From a virus: a stretch of 34,134 bases of DNA. Made by a program: the position numbers and the translations under genes. Under the pieces are notes generated by a model. The model made no database searches. It was not told where the DNA came from and saw only the letters and a list, made by a program, of their open reading frames with translations. The stretch spans positions 1 to 34,134 of IMG/VR virus record IMGVR_UViG_3300036817_000114; one strand, written 5' to 3'. This document shows, one piece after another, positions 6,857-14,914 of the stretch; position 1 is the first letter of the stretch, and the number at the start of each line of letters is the position of its first letter.

Positions 6857-6891
6857 AAACCCGGCGCTTAACGGCGCCGGGTTTTTCTTTT
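6857..6891 (+). terminator. Intrinsic terminator of the rightward operon
   Basis: Perfect 8-bp stem CCCGGCGC (6860-6867) and GCGCCGGG (6874-6881), extended by AAA/TTT, with a six-base loop and a T-rich tail (TTTTTCTTTT). A textbook rho-independent terminator for transcripts from the 4287 operon. Confidence 0.9.
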
Positions 6892-6899
6892 AAGATCGC

Positions 6900-6937
6900 G
6901 ACAGTCGAGCGTGTCACCGCTCGACTGTCACTTGACA
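6900..6937. promoter_or_regulatory. 12-bp inverted repeat followed by TTGACA
   Basis: GACAGTCGAGCG (6900-6911) and its reverse complement (6918-6929) flank a six-base loop TGTCAC. Immediately after comes TGTCA-CT-TGACA (6926-6937), which contains a perfect -35 hexamer. The half-sites resemble the phage operator but with 2-bp spacing instead of 11. Likely the control region of the gene at 6962. Confidence 0.5.
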
Positions 6938-6961
6938 CAGCAACCTTCTGTGGAGGCGGCT

Positions 6962-7291
6962 ATGACCGCAGCGGACGTTCCCATCGTCGCGAGGTTCAAG
7001 CAACAGCGAAATCAGGCGAGGCAGAGGGGCATTCCTTGGCGATTAGCCTTTTGGGAATGGCTAGAAATCTGGCAAAACAGCGGGCATTTACACGAGCGAG
7101 GGCGTCACGGCGGGCAATGGGTCATGGCTCGCAAGGGCGATATTGGCGCTTACGAAGCGGGGAATGTGGCAATCGTCCGAACCGAGACGAACTGTAGCGA
7201 GGGGGCTCTCAACCTTCACAGGCGTAAACAGGCGGCCCGCAACCTATCGCCAGCCGGAAAAACCACCTTGTCCGGCACTCGGCTACCCTAG
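6962..7291 (+). CDS. HNH-like/phage DNA-binding protein (109 aa)
   Basis: The sequence RFKQQRNQARQRGIPWRLAF, then WLEIWQNSGHLHERGRHGGQ, WVMARKGDIGAYEAGNVAIV and NCSEG follows a recurrent phage family whose MxRxxDxGxYxxxNV block resembles the C-terminal half of HNH/AP2-type homing proteins (RID.GY.p.NvR). No complete HNH triad is visible, so it could be a DNA-binding relic. ATG at 6962 has GGAGG nine bases upstream. Single-gene unit with its own control region. Confidence 0.55.
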   Translation: MTAADVPIVARFKQQRNQARQRGIPWRLAFWEWLEIWQNSGHLHERGRHGGQWVMARKGDIGAYEAGNVAIVRTETNCSEGALNLHRRKQAARNLSPAGKTTLSGTRLP

Positions 7292-7360
7292 ACCGGGAAA
7301 TGTCGGCCAGCGGGCTTCTAATTCAATCCTGAGAGGTCGCTTACAGAAATGAAACGTCCA

Positions 7361-7651
7361 TTACCGCCTAGACGAGAGCCAAACCGTGGGGACAACCACA
7401 ACGAGCGCGTAAACCGCGAGCGCGCCGAGCCGCCACGGGTCGGGGGCCGCCACGACCCGCGCAGCAATGACGATCGCGCCGACGACCGCGACCATGACGA
7501 TCGAACGGACGGCGAGGATGACGAAGAGAACGTTTAGGCTCGCCATCACCGTCGCTTTCCACTGAGCGCGGTGGACATATTCGCCGGCCTGCGGATTGAC
7601 GAACTTGCCGTCGCTAGCTGTCGCCGAGTTCGTCTCGGATGTCGTCCTCAT
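7361..7651 (-). CDS. Small membrane protein, holin candidate (about 96 aa)
   Basis: Two hydrophobic stretches (ATVMASLNVLFVILAVRSIVMVAVVGAIVIAA is given here only as positions about 45-75, and LGALAVYALVVVVPTVWL near the C-terminus) suggest two or three membrane spans. It is the last gene of the late block, a usual place for lysis genes, so a holin is a reasonable guess. The start is uncertain: ATG at 7651 has no clear ribosome site, whereas GTG at 7756 has GGGAGAG but overlaps the upstream gene by 143 bases. The 69 bases between it and the converging 6962 gene show no terminator. Confidence 0.6.
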   Translation of the reverse strand: MRTTSETNSATASDGKFVNPQAGEYVHRAQWKATVMASLNVLFVILAVRSIVMVAVVGAIVIAARVVAAPDPWRLGALAVYALVVVVPTVWLSSRR

Positions 7652-7943
7652 CGCGGCCATCGAGGCTAAGTCCGGCGTCGTCCGTTCCCCCACGAGTTGC
7701 ATGGGCGGTCGAGAAGGCCGCTGCGTACTTGTCGATTGCTGACCCGCGTCCGACACTGAACTCTCCCTTCCTCAAATCCACGAACATCTTTTGCACTCGG
7801 CCCACCGCAATGAGCGCGTTGATCCGCTGCGGAAAGGTCATCGTCTCGTTGGCGTCGGCCGCCTCCATGTCGTCGAGAAGCTTGCCGAGCTGCTTGTAGA
7901 GCCGCGCATTGATGTCGAGCGGATCACTGTCCTTGGTCGCCAC
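7614..7943 (-). CDS. Helical phage hypothetical protein (109 aa)
   Basis: Acidic, predicted mainly helical. INARLYKQLGKLLDDMEAAD and MTFPQRINALIAVGRVQKMF recall a small phage family I have seen near structural genes, without known function. GTG start at 7943 with AGGA upstream, overlapping the previous gene by 20 bases. A small terminase subunit is one possible identity because none is otherwise recognised, but nothing specific supports it. Confidence 0.6.
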   Translation of the reverse strand: MATKDSDPLDINARLYKQLGKLLDDMEAADANETMTFPQRINALIAVGRVQKMFVDLRKGEFSVGRGSAIDKYAAAFSTAHATRGGTDDAGLSLDGRDEDDIRDELGDS

Positions 7944-8931
7944 CGGGTGTCCTGCCCAAATAATCGTACTCGCTGCCCATGATCTTGCTCACCGGGTAGC
8001 CTGCGTCGGCGAGCATACGCCCCACGACGGAAGGCGGAAAGCGCGACAGTAGCGCGCGAGCGTAAGTCCCGATCGGCGCGTAGTGCGACATCTGGTTGCC
8101 GAGCCGGGCGCCCCAAATCGAAGCAAGCCCGCCAAGCGGGCCGCCGACGCTGTGCCCGAGGACGCCGCCAAGCCCCATCCCGGCCAAATGATCGACCGCC
8201 TCGCCAGCCGCAGCGGGCATGCCGGGGACCATCCCGCCGACCGCGCCAACGGCCGTGTTAATTCCGCGTTGTGCGTCGCTGTCGGCGGGAGCGCCGCTGC
8301 CCTCGACGGCGCCAGCGGCGGCCGGGATGGCGAGCGCGCGAGCGTTAAGGGCTGGCCCCGCCGCCGCCTTCGCCTTGGGCGCTAACGCGTTAAGGGTCCT
8401 TGCGGTCCGGGCGCCGCTGGCCATCTTGCCCGCCGCTTCCTCGCCAGCCTCGGGTCCGAACCGCGAACTGATCCAGTCAATCCCCTCGTTGATGTCTTTC
8501 GACATGGCCTCGGCGGCGCCCTGTCCGTATCTGCCAGCGATCCAGCGAAGCCCGGTGTTCTCCACGGTCGGCGCAACCGTTGCGACCGCCTTCGGCACAG
8601 CGGCGGCGGCGCCAACGCCCGCGAGCGGGAGCGTCGCGCCAGCGAACCGGGCCGCCTTGTCGCCGAGCGTCGTCGGCTGTTTCTCGGCTGTCTGGTAGGC
8701 TGGCCCCGCCTTGGCGCCCAAGAGCTGCGCCGGGCCGCCGACAAGAGAGGCCGCTCCTTGCGCCGCGTTCGCCAGGAGATGGCCCGGCCCGCTGAAATCC
8801 CGTCTCACGTCGGCTGCTTGCGAGGCCTGCATCTGGCGCTCGGCTTCGGCTTGCGCTTGCTCCTGCGTCGCGTCGTCAGGGCCGGGGATCGTCCGCGTCT
8901 GGCCGCCAATGGTGACGGTGAAGCTCTTCAT
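7924..8931 (-). CDS. Ala/Gly-rich internal virion-type protein (335 aa)
   Basis: N-terminus KSFTVTIGGQTRTIPGPDDAT followed by a helical, Gln/Ala-rich part (EQAQAEAERQMQASQAA). Beyond that are long Ala/Gly-rich, weakly hydrophobic stretches with glycine-zipper character (AVGAVGGMVPGMPAAAGEAV, GLGGVLGHSVGGPLGG). Such proteins in podoviruses are often ejected with DNA and insert in the membrane. It overlaps the 681-aa gene by ATGA. Assigned to the ejection-protein group by composition and position only. Confidence 0.6.
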   Translation of the reverse strand: MKSFTVTIGGQTRTIPGPDDATQEQAQAEAERQMQASQAADVRRDFSGPGHLLANAAQGAASLVGGPAQLLGAKAGPAYQTAEKQPTTLGDKAARFAGATLPLAGVGAAAAVPKAVATVAPTVENTGLRWIAGRYGQGAAEAMSKDINEGIDWISSRFGPEAGEEAAGKMASGARTARTLNALAPKAKAAAGPALNARALAIPAAAGAVEGSGAPADSDAQRGINTAVGAVGGMVPGMPAAAGEAVDHLAGMGLGGVLGHSVGGPLGGLASIWGARLGNQMSHYAPIGTYARALLSRFPPSVVGRMLADAGYPVSKIMGSEYDYLGRTPGGDQGQ

Positions 8932-10973
8932 TGCACCGCGCCCCATCCCGATGACGGCGCGGCAGCCGATCCAGGCGCGGATGCGCCGGGCTGCGCGTCA
9001 TAGCTGCGGTCGAGCCCCTGCATCGACGGATCGTAAACTTGGCCGAACCGATTGGTCTTGGGATCGTAGCTCGCGATGGTTCTTAGCGCGTTCATCGCCT
9101 GCGGATTGTAGTGGAGCGCGTCATGCCCGGTGTAGCGCTTATAGTCCGCGTTGGCGTCCTCCATTGTGTTGACGGCGTTCTCGGCGTCAACCTGTAGCTG
9201 GCTTCCGCGCAGGAACTCCGGCCCGGCCGTGAAGTTCGTGTTGCGCATGACGCGCTGCACGTCGCCTTCGTGGAAGTTGCCGGTCTGGCTCGCGATCGAC
9301 TGCGCCTCTTGGACATAGGTGTTGTAGGCGGCGAACACCCGGCCCCACCTCGGGTCGCCAGTGAACCGATTGTTGAGCCAGTTCTCCAACGCGCCTTCGG
9401 GCGGCTTCTCGCCCTCGGGGATTTGCTGCAACGCCTCAAGCAAGGTCCGGCCCGCCGCCGCCATGCTCTCCGTGCGGCCCATGCGCCTGCCCGTCGGGCC
9501 GGCGTCGTATTCCTTGTTCAACTCGGCGATGCGCGGGAAATCGGCCGCGTTCCATCCGGGCTTCACCGCGAGCGCCAGATCGCCAAGGTTGCTCCAATAG
9601 GGCCGCGAGCCGACGGCCCCCATGCCTCCAGGCAAGCCCACCTTGCCGTCAAGCAACTTGCCCCAATCGGCCGCGATGGACGGACTGACCGCGCGAAGCT
9701 CGCTGTCAATCTGTTCGCGCGACTTGCCAGCGGAGTGCGCCACAACATCGTCAAGCCGTTGGTTCACGTCCGCTTCGTACTCGCGCGCCGAGCTGACAAC
9801 CTTCTTCGGCAAGCCCGTCGTCTCTGCGGGCTGCCCGCGCGCCATGTCGAGGCCGATTTGCTGATAGGGCAAGAGCTTCGAGTTCGGGTCCGGCTGCGGC
9901 AGACCGCTCGCCGGATCGTTGGAGGCGACTTGATCGCCGGGCGGCACTGCGCCGGGCTGAGCTGCGCCAGGAGCCGCGCCGCCCGCTGCCGGCGCTTGCG
10001 GCCCGGCTGCATTCGAGGACGTGGCGCCGGGCTGTTGCTGCGTTCCGGGGGCTTGCTGTCCGGGCTGTCCGGGCTGCTGTTGGGCCGGGTCCGGGGGAAC
10101 GCCCCACTTCGCCGCGTCGGCGTTGTCTTGATCCTCGGTCGCCTTGTTGGCCTTTTGCAGATCCTGCAAATGCGCGTCGCGCTGTTGCTGAAACCACATG
10201 ATCTGAGCCATCGGCTTGCCGTCATGCAGAAGGTTCGCGATCTGCGTGTCGCCGAGCTGGTCGGCCTGACTGAGCATGGCGTCGCGGAGGCTGACGCCAT
10301 TGATAGGCTGGATCATTTTCAAGGGATCGAGCGTGTTGTTCTCAACCGAATATTCGCTGAGAATATCGGCGTAAGCGTGGTGCTCATCCTCTTGCTGAAT
10401 TTGCAGCTTGGCGGCGTTCAGCTTCATCTCGTCGAGCGCCATTTTGGCCTTGTATTCCTGCCCTTCCTGCAACCCCTTGACGTACTCGGCGGCGTGGCCG
10501 GTCAAGAGGAAGGCGAGCGGGATCGAAGTCTGCGAACCGTTCTGTTGGAAAAACTGCCCGACGCCCTGATAGATCGACGGCACCTCGAACGGCTGCGGTA
10601 AATTCGGATATTGCTCGGGCTGGCCCCAATCGCTGAAATTGCGGGTCGGCCGCGACTTGATGAACGGTGTAAACTTCGCTGGCGGCTGTTGCGCGCCGCG
10701 AGGGAGCGCGAGGCTCGCCGTGGTTCCGGTCTGGCGAGGGCCGCCCGGCATGGGCGGCGGAGGCGGCTGCAATTGGCCCTGCGGCCCGATCGTCGGCCCC
10801 TTCGGGGACTGCGGAGCTGGCGAACCGCCGAACATCTGTTTGAACGCCGACGCGAGGCCGCCGAGAGCGTTCGGGACTTGGCTCGGCTTCGGCGGCGCAG
10901 CGCCGATCCCCGGCATATCGGACTGAAGGCCGCCGCTCGCCGTCGTGTCGTCTTGGCCGAATGCGTCGCTCAT
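8928..10973 (-). CDS. Large structural protein, probable internal virion protein (681 aa)
   Basis: Low-complexity Pro/Gly N-terminus, a central helical region (GLQEGQEYKAKMALDEMKLNAAKLQ about residue 180), a Gln/Pro/Ala-rich linker (about residues 295-365) and a long helical C-terminal half (YDAGPTGRRMGRTESMAAAG, QRVMRNTNFTAGPEFLRG). No enzymatic motif seen. Coupled by ATGA to both neighbours, the transglycosylase-bearing protein upstream and the Ala/Gly-rich protein downstream. The trio resembles the three large internal core proteins of T7-like phages in position, not in sequence. Confidence 0.65.
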   Translation of the reverse strand: MSDAFGQDDTTASGGLQSDMPGIGAAPPKPSQVPNALGGLASAFKQMFGGSPAPQSPKGPTIGPQGQLQPPPPPMPGGPRQTGTTASLALPRGAQQPPAKFTPFIKSRPTRNFSDWGQPEQYPNLPQPFEVPSIYQGVGQFFQQNGSQTSIPLAFLLTGHAAEYVKGLQEGQEYKAKMALDEMKLNAAKLQIQQEDEHHAYADILSEYSVENNTLDPLKMIQPINGVSLRDAMLSQADQLGDTQIANLLHDGKPMAQIMWFQQQRDAHLQDLQKANKATEDQDNADAAKWGVPPDPAQQQPGQPGQQAPGTQQQPGATSSNAAGPQAPAAGGAAPGAAQPGAVPPGDQVASNDPASGLPQPDPNSKLLPYQQIGLDMARGQPAETTGLPKKVVSSAREYEADVNQRLDDVVAHSAGKSREQIDSELRAVSPSIAADWGKLLDGKVGLPGGMGAVGSRPYWSNLGDLALAVKPGWNAADFPRIAELNKEYDAGPTGRRMGRTESMAAAGRTLLEALQQIPEGEKPPEGALENWLNNRFTGDPRWGRVFAAYNTYVQEAQSIASQTGNFHEGDVQRVMRNTNFTAGPEFLRGSQLQVDAENAVNTMEDANADYKRYTGHDALHYNPQAMNALRTIASYDPKTNRFGQVYDPSMQGLDRSYDAQPGASAPGSAAAPSSGWGAVQ

Positions 10974-13345
10974 TGAGACGCCGCTTGCACTGGCGCGTCA
11001 TTAGCAGACGTGATCGGTGTATTATCGAAATTCTTCTGGACGACATTCCCGTTCGGGTTCGGGGCCATGTTCCCACCGGTCGCCGTCGTCCCCGGCGCCG
11101 AGCCGCCGCCCGCGCCGTAATTCCAGGCGAATTGCCTGCCCGCTTGGCCTGCCGGCTGGCGGCCGAAACCCATACGCTGCGCCGTGGTCCACGGCCCCCA
11201 TCCTCGGGTCTGCGCATAGCGGAGCGCGTAGACGATCTGATCTTTCCACGTGTTCGGATCGCGCGGGTCCTCGCCGGTCGCCTGCATGAACGCCTGACCG
11301 AGCGCGCCCGGCGCGATGTCGAGCTGGAAGGGTCCGTGACTGCCCGCGCCCGGATCGCGGGGATTGGAGTAGTTCTGCCCGTAGGCGCTCTCCGCCTGGA
11401 GCACGCGCGAGGCTTGGTTCGGGTCGATCCCCAAGCTCTGCGCGACTTGCCGGGTGAACTGATCGGCTTGCTGCCCGGTGTAAGGGAGCGGCTGGCCGTT
11501 AGGGCCTCGACCGGGCGTCGTGCTCGGCGGGCCTGCATAGCCGCCGCTCGCGCCGCCGCCGCCCTGACCGCCCTGACCGCCCTGACCGCCGAACCGGCCG
11601 CCCTGCCGGAAGCCGCCGCCCTGACCGCCGCCGCCCATGCCCGGAACGTTGATCCCCAAGGCCTGCAAGATCGGCGCGAGCTGGCTCATGTCGCCACCGC
11701 TTCCGTCGCCGCCGTCGAGCCCCGACGCCACCCCGCCGCCGACTTGGCCGCCCATGCTCGCGGCATATCTCGGGTCAAGCGGTCGCCAGCCGCCGCCAGG
11801 ATGATGGTTGAAGCCGCTCCAGCCCATGCCAGGATGATGGTACGGGTACATGCCGGAGCCGTGGCCGCCAGGATGGCCGCCCTGAAACCGGCCGCCGAAC
11901 CGGCCATGCCCGCCGCGCCCCCACGGGAAACCCCGGCCGTGGAAACGGCCGCGCCCGCCGAACATTCCTCCGCCGCCGCTCATGAGACCGCCGAGCAACG
12001 GCATGACCGCCTGCGCCAGCTCGCCAAGCATCTGCGGGACGCCCTGCATGCCGGCTCGATCGCGCGTGATGTTGCTCACGCCGCGACGGCCGTCGCCGTC
12101 CATGTGATAGGGCCGATCGCCGTCGGAAGGCTTCTTTGTCGGCAACGCCGCGTTGCGCTGATCCGGCGTCGAGTTGTCGGCTTGCTTCTTGGCCTCCGAG
12201 GGCGACACGCCTTGGCTCTTGAGCCACTTCTCGTAATCGGCCTTGCTCGGCGGATTGGTCGCATCGTTCGCGCCCTGCCCTTGCGGCGGCGGAGGCATTT
12301 GGCCCCGGTTGCCGACGGCTGGCGCGGTCGCGTTCGGCGTCCCCGGCCCTCCTGACGTGGTTCCCGCTGGCGTCGGTTGATTGGCGGGCAAGCTCGGGTC
12401 AGGCGAATATTGCTGGCCCGGATAGGGCATGTTGCGCTGGTCAGGCGGGATGTTGGCCGCCGTCGGCGGAAGCTCGCCAGTCTCGGCGGGCGTCGGCTGC
12501 ATAACGGCGCCAGCGACGCCCAAGGGCGAGCCTCGAGCCACGGCGCCCGCCAAAGCCGGAGCGCCGGCCGCCGCCGCTGCGGAGCCGGGACCTATCTCAG
12601 GAGCGGCTGGCGTGCCGCTGTCTTGCGGCGCGGCCGCCCCGCCGACGGCGTTCTGGCCCGCCGCCGCAGCGCGGGGATTGCGCGCCGAGCCGATGTTGGG
12701 AGCGCCAGCGTTGGAGCTTAAGCCCGGAATGCGCGGGATGTCGGTCGGCTGATCGGACGGCGGCGAGTCATCGGCGCTGCCGCCCTCAAGCGGGCTCGAC
12801 GGAGCCCCGCCTGTCCCTTGCGGGTTTTGCCACGGCGACGGCGAAACGCCCTGCCCCCGCGTGTACTCGCCGAGCCAATCGCCCTGCCCGCCGCCGCCAC
12901 CGGCCCCACCGCCGCCAGCTCCCCCGCCGCCGCCAGCGCCAGCTCCCCCGCCAGTCTGATAGGGGTTCTGGCCCTGACTTTTGGCGATGCTGCTCTTGAG
13001 CAAGTTCGCCAGCTCGTCGCGCGTCGGCGCGGTCCACTTCTGTCCCGGCGCTGGCATTTGGCCGCCCGGAGCGTTGTTGGATTGAGGGGTCGCGCTCGCT
13101 GGCGCTTGGCCGGGCGGGTTGATCGCTTGGCTCGCCGAGACGGAGCCGGTCGGGTCAACCGCCTCTTGGAATGACTGCGCCGGATTGGAAACCTGTCCAG
13201 GCGCGGCGCTGCCGCTCATCATCGACGAAAGCGCGCTGCCGATGTCGCTCCCCCCGCCGCTGCCGGAAAACGCGGACCCGACGCCGCTAAGGGCGGACCC
13301 AATGCCGCCAGCTAAACCGGAGAGAGCGTCGCCAACGTCGCCCAT
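10970..13345 (-). CDS. Gly-rich virion protein with C-terminal lytic transglycosylase domain (791 aa)
   Basis: Residues 1 to about 600 are extreme low complexity, rich in Gly, Pro, Gln and Ala, including a run of Arg/Gly/Phe/His (about 440-510). Around residues 620-730 is a globular domain: QFTRQVAQSLGIDPNQASRV, LQAESAYGQNY with candidate catalytic Glu 652, SHGPFQLD, and ALRYAQTRGWGPWTTAQ. The E-S-x-x-G plus GPFQ pattern is that of a lysozyme-like transglycosylase (SLT/phage virion muralytic enzyme). It probably opens peptidoglycan during DNA entry; no other muralytic enzyme is seen, so it may also help lysis. Its start codon abuts an operator copy (13347-13367). Confidence 0.75.
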   Translation of the reverse strand: MGDVGDALSGLAGGIGSALSGVGSAFSGSGGGSDIGSALSSMMSGSAAPGQVSNPAQSFQEAVDPTGSVSASQAINPPGQAPASATPQSNNAPGGQMPAPGQKWTAPTRDELANLLKSSIAKSQGQNPYQTGGGAGAGGGGGAGGGGAGGGGGQGDWLGEYTRGQGVSPSPWQNPQGTGGAPSSPLEGGSADDSPPSDQPTDIPRIPGLSSNAGAPNIGSARNPRAAAAGQNAVGGAAAPQDSGTPAAPEIGPGSAAAAAGAPALAGAVARGSPLGVAGAVMQPTPAETGELPPTAANIPPDQRNMPYPGQQYSPDPSLPANQPTPAGTTSGGPGTPNATAPAVGNRGQMPPPPQGQGANDATNPPSKADYEKWLKSQGVSPSEAKKQADNSTPDQRNAALPTKKPSDGDRPYHMDGDGRRGVSNITRDRAGMQGVPQMLGELAQAVMPLLGGLMSGGGGMFGGRGRFHGRGFPWGRGGHGRFGGRFQGGHPGGHGSGMYPYHHPGMGWSGFNHHPGGGWRPLDPRYAASMGGQVGGGVASGLDGGDGSGGDMSQLAPILQALGINVPGMGGGGQGGGFRQGGRFGGQGGQGGQGGGGASGGYAGPPSTTPGRGPNGQPLPYTGQQADQFTRQVAQSLGIDPNQASRVLQAESAYGQNYSNPRDPGAGSHGPFQLDIAPGALGQAFMQATGEDPRDPNTWKDQIVYALRYAQTRGWGPWTTAQRMGFGRQPAGQAGRQFAWNYGAGGGSAPGTTATGGNMAPNPNGNVVQKNFDNTPITSANDAPVQAASQ

Positions 13346-13346
13346 G

Positions 13347-13367
13347 TGTCAACCTATTCGTATGACA
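13347..13367 (-). promoter_or_regulatory. Exact operator copy inside the late block
   Basis: TGTCA-N11-TGACA, both half-sites perfect. On the minus strand it ends one base before the ATG of the 791-aa gene and contains AGGTTGACA, so it overlaps the ribosome site. It lies in a 39-bp intergenic gap, the only real gap in this part of the late block. Confidence 0.7.
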
Positions 13368-13384
13368 GCCTGACCTTTACTGTA

Positions 13385-13759
13385 CTACAAACTCGCTAAA
13401 CCCCCCGCAGCCTTCGCCAGCGAGCCTAAGCCGACGCCTTGGTTCGCCGTCGCGCCGATAAGATCGTTGAGCTGCGGTTGAAGGGCGGGGTTGAGCGCGG
13501 CGTTGCCAACGTTGGCGGTCTGTTCCTGCCCGGTCATCGCGGTTCCCATGTTCTGCGCGCCGGTCACGTCCTGCCCCTCCATCGTCGAGCCGCCGAGCCC
13601 GAGCTGTTGGTAGCGGTTCTCGACGGCTTGCGTGTTGGAGCCGGTCGCCGCGTCGATCTGGCCTTGATCGAACTGGCTCACCCCCCAATTCCACGGCGCG
13701 TCCGTGCCGCCGCCCGTCACGTCATAACCACCCTTCGTGCCGCCGCCGCCGATGCTCAT
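13385..13759 (-). CDS. Gly-rich small structural protein, paralogue B (124 aa)
   Basis: Begins MSIGGGGTKGGYDVTGGG and ends NQGVGLGSLAKAAGGLASL. Low complexity, Gln/Gly/Asn-rich, no membrane segment. Start and end resemble the preceding gene (MSIGGGGGNKGAQDV and NLGSLASAAGFGTGS), which indicates a tandem duplication. ATGA overlap with the upstream paralogue. Probably a minor virion or tail component by context. Confidence 0.65.
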   Translation of the reverse strand: MSIGGGGTKGGYDVTGGGTDAPWNWGVSQFDQGQIDAATGSNTQAVENRYQQLGLGGSTMEGQDVTGAQNMGTAMTGQEQTANVGNAALNPALQPQLNDLIGATANQGVGLGSLAKAAGGLASL

Positions 13760-14175
13760 GTTGTCGTCTGCGTCCCGGTTCCGAAGCTTCCCGATCCTGT
13801 CCCGAAGCCCGCTGCGCTCGCCAGCGAGCCAAGGTTCGAGGTGGCGCTTGAGTTGACGCTTGCGTTGTTCTGAAGCCCTTGAAGCTCGTTTTGCACGTCG
13901 TTCTGATAGAGCTGGTACATCGCGCTCTCGTCAGTGTCGGACATCTGGCCCATCTGTTGGGCCTCCGTGTTCTGCGCTCCCTCAGCGCCCTGCGTCGCCA
14001 TCGTTGACATGCCCGTGCCGGAGCCGCCGAACTGGCTCGCTTGGCCCGTAAGGTTCTCCCCAAGGGTGTATTGCCCCAATTCGCTCTGTTGCGGCGTGAC
14101 GCCGCCCGCGCTCTCGAAGGCCGGGATGTTGACATCCTGCGCGCCCTTGTTGCCGCCCCCGCCGCCTATGCTCAT
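13756..14175 (-). CDS. Gly-rich small structural protein, paralogue A (139 aa)
   Basis: Begins MSIGGGGGNKGAQDV; the middle is Gln/Ser/Asn-rich (YQLYQNDVQNELQGLQNN), the end Gly/Ser/Thr-rich. ATG at 14175 overlaps the stop of the gene upstream by ATGA; an in-frame extension to 14559 is an antiphase reading of that gene and is rejected. Paralogue of the 13385-13759 product. Confidence 0.65.
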   Translation of the reverse strand: MSIGGGGGNKGAQDVNIPAFESAGGVTPQQSELGQYTLGENLTGQASQFGGSGTGMSTMATQGAEGAQNTEAQQMGQMSDTDESAMYQLYQNDVQNELQGLQNNASVNSSATSNLGSLASAAGFGTGSGSFGTGTQTTT

Positions 14176-14642
14176 GTGAGCCTCACGCGCCAGCGGGGCG
14201 GGCATTCCTCGCCGCCGACGCGCTTGGCGATCGGCGCAAGGTCGAAAACGCTCTCCGAGCTGATATGCCACTCGGCGCAGCCCCGGCGCTTCGCCCACGC
14301 GAGGCTTTCGCGGATCAAAGCCACCGCATCCCACATTTTTCCATCCTCGGCGTAAACGAGCGCGACATTGCATTCCATGTCGCGCGGGAGCCATGGGATG
14401 ACGGCCAGGATCGCGATTAGGAAGGCGTCGGCGGTGCGGATCGGCAGGAACACCATCGGTTGCTTGAGCACGATGTTGCGCATCCAGCCTTCGGCCGAAA
14501 GCAAATCGAAGGCGTGGTTCTGAAGCTTGAGGCGGCGCTCCGCGAGCCCCACCATCCACGGAATGTCGTTTTCAGTGATCAGGCGCCAGTCAACGCCGTG
14601 GTCGCTATGTCGTGTGCAACTTTGTTCGACAACGCCCACCAC
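14172..14642 (-). CDS. Possible GNAT-like acetyltransferase-fold phage protein (156 aa)
   Basis: The start region DWRLITENDIPWMVGLAERR and the later strand-helix pair (MECNVALVYAEDG, then AVALIRESLAWAKRRGCAEWHIS) resemble the GNAT-type proteins found among structural genes of many podoviruses. The acetyl-CoA loop (R/Q-x-x-G-x-G/A) is not evident, so activity is doubtful. The only usable start is GTG at 14642, overlapping the preceding gene by 64 bases without a strong ribosome site, so the N-terminus is uncertain. Confidence 0.5.
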   Translation of the reverse strand: MVGVVEQSCTRHSDHGVDWRLITENDIPWMVGLAERRLKLQNHAFDLLSAEGWMRNIVLKQPMVFLPIRTADAFLIAILAVIPWLPRDMECNVALVYAEDGKMWDAVALIRESLAWAKRRGCAEWHISSESVFDLAPIAKRVGGEECPPRWRVRLT

Positions 14643-14914
14643 TCATCCGGTCCTTGCGACAGATTGATGTCGTTAATAGCAATCGTTGACGGCAGTGTAA
14701 TCGCGGGAAACGCCGAAGCAAAATCGCTGTGCGCCTGCGCGTGATCGCTGTTCCACCATCCGGCCGGCACCTCCGCGCCCAGGATCGGATCGAGAAGGTA
14801 GGGGACGGCCGAATAGGCGCCAGCGGGAAGCGCGGACCACATGTTTTGGTGGAGCTGGTCGTGATCGAAGGCGAAACTCGGCCCCTTCGGGTTCAAGAGG
14901 CTCGCGACGCTCAT
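14579..14914 (-). CDS. Hypothetical structural-region protein (111 aa)
   Basis: Soluble protein with many Trp/Asp residues (WWNSDHAQAHSDFASAF, SQGPDEWWALSN). No known motif. ATGA overlap with the upstream gene. Being between tail and internal-virion genes it is probably a minor virion or assembly protein. Confidence 0.6.
   Translation of the reverse strand: MSVASLLNPKGPSFAFDHDQLHQNMWSALPAGAYSAVPYLLDPILGAEVPAGWWNSDHAQAHSDFASAFPAITLPSTIAINDINLSQGPDEWWALSNKVAHDIATTALTGA

Noticed and set aside
9270-10601. 443-codon open frame on the plus strand
   Set aside because: Antisense shadow of the 681-aa virion gene; Arg/Leu-rich translation with no motif, no ribosome site, typical for GC-rich DNA.
10384-11538. 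384-codon Arg-rich open frame on the minus strand
   Set aside because: Out-of-frame reading of two virion genes; its Arg richness is a by-product of GC-rich codons, unlike the micro-genes at 15807-16400, which occupy otherwise empty DNA and have ribosome sites.
10961-12355. 464-codon open frame on the plus strand
   Set aside because: Antisense to the 791-aa gene, whose transglycosylase domain and coupling make the minus strand the coding one.
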